Assembly (NCBI RefSeq): GCF_900115735.1
Contig: NZ_FOXO01000028.1
Span: 1 to 50,908, forward strand
Reading direction: 5' to 3'
DNA from: Butyrivibrio proteoclasticus
GTDB lineage: Bacteria; Bacillota; Clostridia; Lachnospirales; Lachnospiraceae
DNA length: 50,908 nucleotides
Part shown: positions 16,345-23,194 of the stretch, piece after piece
Layout: every line of letters begins with the position of its first letter
How positions within the stretch are numbered: position 1 is the first letter of the stretch
Notes under the pieces: model-generated
Told to the model about the DNA's origin: nothing
The model's database searches: none
What the model saw: only the letters and a program-made list of their open reading frames with translations
Position numbers and translations under genes: made by a program

Positions 16345-17265
16345 TTAAAATTCAAATTTAGAAACACTCACCACAGGCGGCTTCTTGCTTCCAATCAAAA
16401 CTGCACTCAATAGAGTAAGTCCCTTTTCTGAAGTAAGCTTTATAGCATGATCCATGGCCTCATCATCCAAAAATGGGATCAGCTTTTTTATCAGATTCAT
16501 CGGAGAAACCTCATCAACATCCAAAACTGCATTTTCTCCACTATTTTCAATATTTTTTATGAGTCTTTCCACAATGCTCCTGCCATTTTTCTTAATAAAC
16601 ATCTCGTACCTTTCCCGGTACCCGGGAGCAAGCTCATAAGGGAAAAGAACTCTTCCTATGGCTATATCTTCTGAAACAGCGTTTCCATCTATAACGGCCT
16701 TTTCAAAAAGCTTGTCATACTCCCTGTAGTTAACGTTCCTTCTGTCGACGCATTCCCTGTAGATCATCCCGCTGCCACCAATGGAAAACTGGATTGTCCT
16801 TGCCATGGTATTTTCAGAAAAATCGTAGACATACTCAGGAAAAACAAGACAAGATGTAAATCCATCTCTTTTGATCATAAATCTGAGAGTCCTGTCATTA
16901 TCCGCAAGAAAGTTTCGGATGACCTCGTACCAGTTCCTCTCTATATGTATCTCAATATCAGACAAAGAGTCGCACTGCCTGCATACTCCGTCATAATAGT
17001 CATCAATACTGTCAAAAAGACTTATCTTCCTTAGTTTCCTGCAGTTATGAAAAGCAAACCCGTAAAGAGTCTTTATCGTGTTCGGAAGAACAACACTTTC
17101 AATATCATCTCTTCCTGAAAAAGCATGATTTCCTACGGCCTCCACCACATAGCCATCAATCCTATCCGGCACAACCAGCTCTCTGACACTTCCCTCAAAT
17201 CCTGTGATCTCTGCAAACTTATGACTATCTTTTTTACTTACATTTATTACATATAAAAATGGCAT
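16345..17265 (-). CDS. Leucine-rich repeat (BspA-like) protein
   Basis: 306 residues. The N-terminal part shows BspA-type LRR_5 repeats (VVEAVGNHAFSGRDDIESVV, LPNTIKTLYGFAFHNCRKLR). The rest has no motif I recognise and ends in a helical segment (EKGLTLLSAVLIGSK). No signal peptide or membrane segment, so probably intracellular, unlike many LRR_5 surface proteins. Start: ATG at 17265 with GAAGG upstream; a TTG at 17280 is less likely. First gene of a colinear run with DUF362, VWA, MoxR and the sugar genes, perhaps the recognition element for the MoxR/VWA machine (speculative). Confidence 0.75.
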   Translation of the reverse strand: MPFLYVINVSKKDSHKFAEITGFEGSVRELVVPDRIDGYVVEAVGNHAFSGRDDIESVVLPNTIKTLYGFAFHNCRKLRKISLFDSIDDYYDGVCRQCDSLSDIEIHIERNWYEVIRNFLADNDRTLRFMIKRDGFTSCLVFPEYVYDFSENTMARTIQFSIGGSGMIYRECVDRRNVNYREYDKLFEKAVIDGNAVSEDIAIGRVLFPYELAPGYRERYEMFIKKNGRSIVERLIKNIENSGENAVLDVDEVSPMNLIKKLIPFLDDEAMDHAIKLTSEKGLTLLSAVLIGSKKPPVVSVSKFEF

Positions 17266-17358
17266 ATTGCCTTCACCCAACCTTAAATAGATTCCACCTC
17301 ATAATAATATACATTCTAAAAATTACCAATTCAAGAATATATACTTTCTTGCGAGTGG

Positions 17359-17554
17359 CATAAAATCCAGAAGTGCCCATAACTTCGGATAGATCTCGGA
17401 GTATTCGCAAAGACACAGTAAATATAAAATAATGCGCCTTGTTTTCTTTCATGCTTATTCAAAACAGAAAACAAGGCTTTTATTTTATATTAACTGTCTC
17501 TATTGCTCATACTAAATCGCTCCATCCAAAGTTATGGGCACTTATGGATTTATG
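17359..17554. repeat. Foldback (MITE-like) element 1
   Basis: About 196 bp that can fold back on itself nearly end to end. The outer arm AAGTGCCCATAACTT (17371-17385) matches its inverse at 17528-17542, extended outward by CATAAA-TCC. The inner arm GCCTTGTTTTCT pairs with AGAAAACAAGGC across an 18-nt loop. Segments between are only partly complementary. Noncoding. The central stem followed by T-rich sequence could also terminate transcription. Confidence 0.75.
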
Positions 17555-17593
17555 GTTTACTACACATATAAAGAATAATTTTTTGCAAGAACA

Positions 17594-17793
17594 GCAGCCG
17601 AGCTGAAAGTGTAGGCATAGTGATGTGAACGATTTATTTTGAAATGATGATAAATGGATATAAATAAACCCACAAAAGACTTGTGTTCTGAATAAGTATG
17701 AAACAAGTCTTTTGTGGGTGTTTTATGTCCAATTTATCACATTGAAAAATATCAGAGTGAACAGAGCTATACCTACACTTTCAGCTCGGCTGC
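17594..17793. repeat. Foldback (MITE-like) element 2
   Basis: About 200 bp, directly after element 1 but with a different sequence. The outer arm GCAGCCGAGCTGAAAGTGTA matches its inverse at the right end (to 17793). The inner 16-bp arm CCCACAAAAGACTTGT matches ACAAGTCTTTTGTGGG. The middle parts are diverged. Its right edge carries CGGCTGCGTACG, a motif also seen in two other intergenic elements. It ends 23 bp before the ABC gene stop and may serve as its terminator. Confidence 0.75.
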
Positions 17794-17815
17794 GTACGTT
17801 TACAATAAAGTATAT

Positions 17816-18418
17816 TTATTTGTCAAGTCTTACGGTTCTTGTGCAGACTTTCTCTGCAAGGGCCTTGTTGTGGGTGATCACTGCCATGCCCATGTTTCGC
17901 TCTTTGGCTATATCAAGCAGGATATTCCAGACCTGAGCCTGAGTGATAACGTCTAGCATTGTAGATATCTCATCGCAGATAAGGATTTTGGTCTTCGGTG
18001 TAAGAATCCTTGCTATGCAGAATCTTTGTAGCTCTCCTCCTGAGAGTTCTGAAGGCCAGCGGTGCAGCCACTCCTTCTCAATTCCCATTTTAGCCAAAAG
18101 AGCTTCATCAGGAGTAAAGCACTCATTAAGCGTCTTCTCCATTCTCCACCTGGGATTTACAGAAAGCTCCGGATGCTGATAGATAAGCTGCACCGGGCAG
18201 AATCCCCTTGAAGGCAGCTCCTTTCCATCTATGAGCACCTGGCCTTCTGATGGTTTCTCATATCCTGCCAGTATCCTTGCAAGAGTTGTCTTGCCAAAGC
18301 CGGATGGAGCAACAATTCCCACTCTCTCGCCTTCTTGGATAGAGAGTGAAACATCCATCAAAACCCAGGGACTTTTTTTGTCATATCTAAAACTTACATT
18401 TTTTGCTTCAAGTTGCAT
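17816..18418 (-). CDS. ABC transporter ATP-binding protein, DppF/OppF/NikE type (short)
   Basis: 200-residue ATPase of a peptide/nickel-type importer. Walker A (APSGFGKTT), the signature LSGGELQRF and Walker B (ILICDEIS) are all present. It lacks the C-terminal oligopeptide domain of longer OppF proteins (about 320 residues), which suits a NikE-like subunit. It overlaps the preceding ATPase gene by 11 nt. It drives the permeases encoded upstream in the same operon. Confidence 0.9.
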   Translation of the reverse strand: MQLEAKNVSFRYDKKSPWVLMDVSLSIQEGERVGIVAPSGFGKTTLARILAGYEKPSEGQVLIDGKELPSRGFCPVQLIYQHPELSVNPRWRMEKTLNECFTPDEALLAKMGIEKEWLHRWPSELSGGELQRFCIARILTPKTKILICDEISTMLDVITQAQVWNILLDIAKERNMGMAVITHNKALAEKVCTRTVRLDK

Positions 18419-19328
18419 GAGCGCACCTAACCTTTCCGCCTCTTACTTCACGCTCTGGCTGCTCTCCGGCACAGGCATCATCCCTGTATGGACAGCGATC
18501 TGCAAAAAGACATCCCGAAGGAAGGCTTCCTGCATAGGGCTGAGCTCCTGGTATTGGCTTAAAGCCGTTTTGTGGAAGCGCATCATAAAGAGCCTTTGTG
18601 TATTGATGTCTAAGAGCATCTCTTCCACTTAAAAAGTCCTGTGTTGATGCAATCTCAACTATTGTTCCTGCGTAAAAAACTGCAATTCTGTCCGCCACGT
18701 TAAGGGCAAGGTCTATATCATGTGTGATCATAAGGATTCCTGTTCCCTGATCAGCAAGTGTCCTGAAATGCTTTAATGTCTCCATTGCAAGCTCAAGATC
18801 AAGACCAGGTGTTGGTTCATCGGCTATTATAAGCTTGGGATTTCCCATAACAGCGCCTGAAATGAGCACACGCCTTGCCATTCCTCCTGAGAGCTGGAAC
18901 GGATACTTTTTCTCTGTATCCTTTCCTAAACGGTACTTTTTAAACAGCTCCTCCTGACGGGCTTTGCTGCCTTTAACGCCCTGAACCTGCTTTCCAACCT
19001 TCATAAGCGGGTCAAGATAATCCACAGACTGGGGGATAAAAGAGATTTCTTTTCCATAAAGATCAGGTGTAGTCTTCATGGAAAGTGGTTTCCCGTCGTA
19101 TGTGATCCTACCGCTCACAATCGCGTTCTTAGGAAGAAGGTCGAGGACAGCGCTCGCCAAAATGCTCTTTCCTGATCCGCTTGAACCAACAACAGCAAGT
19201 ATCTCGCCCTCTTTTACGTCCAGTGATAGTGAGTGGATAACTTCAAGGTTTTCTTTTTTTAATGTGTCGCCCCGGTACATAGAAAAAGCTACAACCAGGT
19301 CTTCAACGTTTAATAGTGTCTTTCCCAT
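18408..19328 (-). CDS. ABC transporter ATP-binding protein, DppD/OppD/NikD type
   Basis: 306 residues. Walker A (GSSGSGKS), signature LSGGMARR and Walker B (LIIADEPT), plus the C-terminal oligo/dipeptide transporter domain with a Cys-containing GCLFADRCPYRDDAC motif typical of the family and able to bind an iron-sulfur cluster in some members. Cytoplasmic energising subunit paired with the short ATPase. AAGGAGGGAAC ribosome binding site before ATG 19328. Confidence 0.92.
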   Translation of the reverse strand: MGKTLLNVEDLVVAFSMYRGDTLKKENLEVIHSLSLDVKEGEILAVVGSSGSGKSILASAVLDLLPKNAIVSGRITYDGKPLSMKTTPDLYGKEISFIPQSVDYLDPLMKVGKQVQGVKGSKARQEELFKKYRLGKDTEKKYPFQLSGGMARRVLISGAVMGNPKLIIADEPTPGLDLELAMETLKHFRTLADQGTGILMITHDIDLALNVADRIAVFYAGTIVEIASTQDFLSGRDALRHQYTKALYDALPQNGFKPIPGAQPYAGSLPSGCLFADRCPYRDDACAGEQPEREVRGGKVRCAHAT

Positions 19329-19337
19329 GTTCCCTCC

Positions 19338-20171
19338 TTACTCGTTACCACTGTTTGGATTCCAGAGCTTTTTAAGCGTCTCACCGATAAGATCAAATAA
19401 AACAACAGCCAGTAGGAGCATAAGCCCAGGGAAAAGAGCCATCCACCATTTTCCGGTGGTTATATGATTCATAGATTCTGCCAGGATAACTCCGATAGCC
19501 GGCATTTCTTTTGGCAGACCAAATCCCAGGAACGTAATTGATGCTTCATGCATGATGGCATGTGGGAACAAAAGGATAAGTCCTATAAGATAAGCCGGAA
19601 GCACGTGAGGAACCATATGTGTAAGGGCAATAGTCAAATAGCTTTTTCCCATTTTTCTGCTAGCCAGTACGTACTGTGTATTTCTAAGCTGCAGAACCTC
19701 CTGCCTCACGATTCGGGTAAGTGAAGGCCAGTGTGTAAGCGCAACAGCCACAGTAACGCCAACTGTTCCTCTTCCTACCATGCAGGATATGAGTATCAAC
19801 AGAACAATATGCGGAAGTCCCATGCAAAGATCAACGCACAAATTTACAAAGCGGTCTACAAAGCCGCCAAATACCGCAGATGCAATTCCCATAATAAGTG
19901 CAACTACAGAGCTAACAAGAGAAGCCAAAAGACCTATCACAAGGCTGTTTGAAAGTCCCTTGATACAACGTTTGAACATATCTCTTCCCATTGCATCCGT
20001 ACCAAAAAGATGCTGAGCACTGGGAGCAAGGAGTTTATTTTCATAATGAACACCATACTCACTTGGATCAATAAAAAGTCCCCAGAAAAACACTACCAAA
20101 AGATAAGTAGCTGCTAAAACAATAAGGAGAGTAAGTCGTGTTCGTCTGTTCCACAAAGATGTATTTCTCAT
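19338..20171 (-). CDS. ABC transporter permease, DppC/OppC type
   Basis: 277 residues with about six membrane segments, an N-terminal LLAPSAQHLFGTDAMGRDM segment typical of DppC/OppC and the EAA loop near ASRKMGKSYLTIALTHMVPH. Start ATG at 20171 overlaps the stop of the DppB-type gene by 4 nt (ATGA), so translation is coupled. Inner-membrane channel half for the importer. Confidence 0.92.
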   Translation of the reverse strand: MRNTSLWNRRTRLTLLIVLAATYLLVVFFWGLFIDPSEYGVHYENKLLAPSAQHLFGTDAMGRDMFKRCIKGLSNSLVIGLLASLVSSVVALIMGIASAVFGGFVDRFVNLCVDLCMGLPHIVLLILISCMVGRGTVGVTVAVALTHWPSLTRIVRQEVLQLRNTQYVLASRKMGKSYLTIALTHMVPHVLPAYLIGLILLFPHAIMHEASITFLGFGLPKEMPAIGVILAESMNHITTGKWWMALFPGLMLLLAVVLFDLIGETLKKLWNPNSGNE

Positions 20172-21145
20172 GACTCCTCCTTTTCCCTGATCCTGGGATC
20201 ACAAATTCCATACAAAATATTGGCAATAAGATTGCCTGTAAAAACAAAGAGCGCACTAATAAGAGCAATACCCATAAGAAGAGGTGCATCACCACTTAAA
20301 GCCGCAGCTGTAGTTGCTGTTCCGATTCCTGGATAAGCAAATACATTTTCAGCAAGTGCCATTCCGCCAAAAAGCTCACTAAATGAAGCAAACTGCAAAG
20401 TTATAGCAGGAAGCATGACGTTTCTAAGAACATGACGTCTGATGATCTGTCTCTGGTTCTCACCGCGTGCTCTTGCATACAGGATATAGTCACTTCCGAT
20501 TATCTCAACGACTCTTTGTCTTGTATAAAGAACCACCTCACTTATATTGGCCACAGTAAGAGTGATCACCGGAAGTACCAGATGATAAAGCCTGTCCCAG
20601 ACAGTAACTTCACTCTTAAGTTTTCCCATAGGAACAGCCATTCCGATTGGGAACCAGCCGAGGCTGACTGCAAATACAACGAGGAACATAAGTCCCAGCC
20701 AGAATGTAGGTGCTGATTTGACCATCAGGCAAAAGAGCTTTGTAATTCTGTCATATATTCCGCCCTGCTTTATTCCGCAGATAACTCCAATTACAAATCC
20801 AAGTATTCCTGACAGAAGCCACGCTAAAAGCATAAGCACTATTGAATATGAGAAGCGTTCAATAATAACACTGCTAACTGCTTTTTTATATGTTATTGAT
20901 GTCCCCATGTCTCCATGAAGTATATTTACAAGCCACTTAAAAAAACGCGTAAAGACAGGCTCATTTAATCCCCAGTGCTCCACTATCTCCTGTTTAGCTT
21001 CAGGTGACAATGTTGAATTGGTTCCAATATAAGATACCAGCGGGTCAATTGGCGATTTCGCAATCAGTACAAATGCCAAAAAGCTCACAAGTATCAGCAA
21101 AAGAAGCATACGAATCAGTTCGTATAAAATATTTCTGGTTCTCAT
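20168..21145 (-). CDS. ABC transporter permease, DppB/OppB type
   Basis: 325 residues. An N-terminal membrane segment is followed by the family's periplasmic-type loop (AKSPIDPLVSYIG, HWGLNEPVFTRFFKWL) and a set of membrane helices. The coupling motif is in YARARGENQRQIIRRHVLRN. Pairs with the DppC-type permease. Lies after a terminator-like hairpin (21159-21192), so it should be expressed less than the binding protein. Confidence 0.92.
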   Translation of the reverse strand: MRTRNILYELIRMLLLLILVSFLAFVLIAKSPIDPLVSYIGTNSTLSPEAKQEIVEHWGLNEPVFTRFFKWLVNILHGDMGTSITYKKAVSSVIIERFSYSIVLMLLAWLLSGILGFVIGVICGIKQGGIYDRITKLFCLMVKSAPTFWLGLMFLVVFAVSLGWFPIGMAVPMGKLKSEVTVWDRLYHLVLPVITLTVANISEVVLYTRQRVVEIIGSDYILYARARGENQRQIIRRHVLRNVMLPAITLQFASFSELFGGMALAENVFAYPGIGTATTAAALSGDAPLLMGIALISALFVFTGNLIANILYGICDPRIREKEES

Positions 21146-21158
21146 AGCTACTTACCTC

Positions 21159-21192
21159 AAAAAAGATACCACCTCATTCACGGGGTGGTATC
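21159..21192 (-). terminator. Intra-operon terminator between binding protein and permease genes
   Basis: GATACCACC (21165-21173) pairs with GGTGGTATC (21184-21192), and the minus strand continues into TTTTTTGAGG. A partial terminator here would let the binding protein be made in excess. Confidence 0.75.
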
Positions 21193-21221
21193 CGAATGAA
21201 TTATCTTTGTTCAATAATCTT

Positions 21222-22916
21222 TTAGTTTAATACCCAGTCCTTAAGGTTACAGATGATTGGGCTTCCATGACCATGTGGATGTGGAATCTGTGTTGCTTCT
21301 GAAATATCAAGATTATCTTTTACAAAATATGAATGCTCGATATTTACAAGATACAGGTATGGGTATTCACTGTCTCCAATTGCCTGAGCTTCCTTCCATG
21401 CAGCATTTGCATCTGCCTGGTTTGATGCTGCAAAGGCTTTTTCAATAGCTGCATCGCAATCTGCATTTGTATATCCTGTTACGTTGGCATACTGTGCCTC
21501 AAGGAACATCTCTGAATCATACGTTGAATAGATAACTGTTGGTGAGAACTGTCCCCAGCCCCAGACAATAGGAGTTGTATTCTCTTCTACTACAGCAACA
21601 TCCCATGACTCATTGCGGACATTTATCTCAATTCCAAGGTTTTTAGCATTCTCAGCAAGAGCTGTTGCAAGCTTATAACGATCTTCATCGTTACCCGGAG
21701 CTATAAGATCAAATGAACACTTAAGATCTCCTTTTTCGCGAATTCCATCGCCATCAGAATCAATCCATCCAGCATCTTCAAGGATCTTTTTAGCCTCATC
21801 AACCTGATTGTCTTCGTAGTCATCAGTTGAAGCCCAAGGAAGATTATCTGTGAAATTAACAGCAGGCTTTCCTTCGCCGTTAAATGCATTATCAATGATT
21901 TCCTGACGATTGATACCGATTGAAAGAGCCTTACGAACTGCAATATCACTAGTAACGTTATTACCTACATTATATTCATTGCCCTGGCTGTCCTTCATAA
22001 CCTGCTCTGTAAGAGTAGGAAGACTCACATTACGAACGTCCATTGTCTCAAGTTTGTGAAGAGTCATATTGTCAATTGTCTCATTGATATATGTTGAACC
22101 AACCATTACTACATCAAGCTGACCTGATACTGCATTGGAGTAAGCTGTATCCTGATCCATTGAGATGATGTTTACCTGCTCAATATCAGGTGTGCCACCC
22201 CAGTAGCTGTCATTGATCTGCAAAATGATCTGCTGATTTGTATCGTACTGAGCAACCTTATATGCACCTGTTCCTATAGGAGCTGTATCAAATGTCTCAC
22301 TGTTATAAGAATCGCTTGGAACTATCTGAAGCATTGCTACTGTATCAAGGAATGGTGAATAGCACTCATTAAGTGTAAATACAACCTTGTAATCGCCATC
22401 TGCCTCTACAGACTTAAGCTTTGTCAGATCGACATTTTCATTATTAGCCTGGTTCTTTTGAACCTCTTCATAGGTAAAAACAACATCCTCTGCTGTGAAA
22501 GGTGTTCCATCGCTGAATGTAACTCCCTCACGAAGATTAAATGTATAAGTAAGTGCATCATCACTTACTTCCCAGTCAGTTGCAAGATCTGCAACATATT
22601 CCGAATTGGTATCAGCCTGGATAAGTGCCTCATTTACAAATGGATATCCATAGCTCATAAAGCCTTTAACAGGATCCATGCTCGAATCAAAAATAGATCC
22701 ACCTATATAAACATTTATGCTCTCTGCATCATCAGCTGCTACTGCATGTTCAGCTGTAGTTTCTGCCTGATCCTGACTTCCTTTCTGCTGTGTCTGTGCA
22801 TTCTGAGTTTCTGAAGTTTGAACCTCTTTTGACTCAGTAGTTGCGCTCTGACCACATCCGATCATAGAGAAAGCTAAAATGATCCCCAGTACAAATGAAA
22901 TACTTTTACTCTTCAT
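21222..22916 (-). CDS. Peptide/nickel-type ABC transporter substrate-binding lipoprotein (SBP family 5)
   Basis: 564 residues. Lipoprotein signal: MKSKSISF, a hydrophobic stretch, then lipobox SMIGC, followed by a Ser/Thr/Gln-rich linker. The mature part is a family 5 binding protein (ATDWEVSDDALTYTFNLREG, FSDGTPFTAEDVVFTYE, IGTGAYKV). It captures peptides or a metal chelate outside the membrane and delivers it to the permeases; the ligand cannot be read. Start: ATG at 22916 with GGAGG upstream rather than the ATG at 22970. Upstream is a GC palindrome, CCCCCTGGGGGG. Confidence 0.93.
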   Translation of the reverse strand: MKSKSISFVLGIILAFSMIGCGQSATTESKEVQTSETQNAQTQQKGSQDQAETTAEHAVAADDAESINVYIGGSIFDSSMDPVKGFMSYGYPFVNEALIQADTNSEYVADLATDWEVSDDALTYTFNLREGVTFSDGTPFTAEDVVFTYEEVQKNQANNENVDLTKLKSVEADGDYKVVFTLNECYSPFLDTVAMLQIVPSDSYNSETFDTAPIGTGAYKVAQYDTNQQIILQINDSYWGGTPDIEQVNIISMDQDTAYSNAVSGQLDVVMVGSTYINETIDNMTLHKLETMDVRNVSLPTLTEQVMKDSQGNEYNVGNNVTSDIAVRKALSIGINRQEIIDNAFNGEGKPAVNFTDNLPWASTDDYEDNQVDEAKKILEDAGWIDSDGDGIREKGDLKCSFDLIAPGNDEDRYKLATALAENAKNLGIEINVRNESWDVAVVEENTTPIVWGWGQFSPTVIYSTYDSEMFLEAQYANVTGYTNADCDAAIEKAFAASNQADANAAWKEAQAIGDSEYPYLYLVNIEHSYFVKDNLDISEATQIPHPHGHGSPIICNLKDWVLN

Positions 22917-22976
22917 CTCCGTCCTCCAATTTTTAATGTCTATAGGATTATATGCCAGAGAAAAGTCCATTTTAAG

Positions 22977-22988
22977 CCCCCTGGGGGG
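22977..22988. promoter_or_regulatory. GC-rich palindrome upstream of the ABC operon
   Basis: CCCCCTGGGGGG stands out in AT-rich DNA about 60 bp before the binding-protein start codon. It may be an operator; no regulator can be named. Confidence 0.25.
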
Positions 22989-23024
22989 TTATTTTTTATG
23001 ATACTTTAGTTTTATATTCAAAAA

Positions 23025-23189
23025 AGTGAGAATATTTTGTAGTCATTTTGCTTATTACAAAACACTCTCACTTTGTATATGCGTAAGTGACTTCTTTAAC
23101 TCTCTAAAAATTTTAGATTGCGGCTACGTACGCATATACAAAAAGAGAGCATCCTAACATAAGCAAAAACTTACGCTAGAATACTCTCT
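23025..23189. repeat. Foldback element 3 / paired terminators after the family 3 glycosidase gene
   Basis: Two hairpins, AGTGAGA...TCTCACT (23025-23072) and AGAGAG...CTCTCT (23144-23189), are inverted, diverged copies of each other sharing a TTTTGCTTAT core. Between them a perfect 14-bp inverted repeat, TTTGTATATGCGTA (23072-23085) / TACGCATATACAAA (23129-23142), closes the element. Read on the minus strand both hairpins run into T tracts, so they should terminate transcription from the glycosidase gene. A palindrome of palindromes, of the same general kind as the two elements at 17.4-17.8 kb. Confidence 0.75.
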
Positions 23190-23194
23190 ATATT

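Noticed and set aside
17712..17956. Small plus-strand open frames over foldback element 2 and the ABC gene end
   Set aside because: They run through the inverted repeat and antisense to the ATPase gene; no coding signal.
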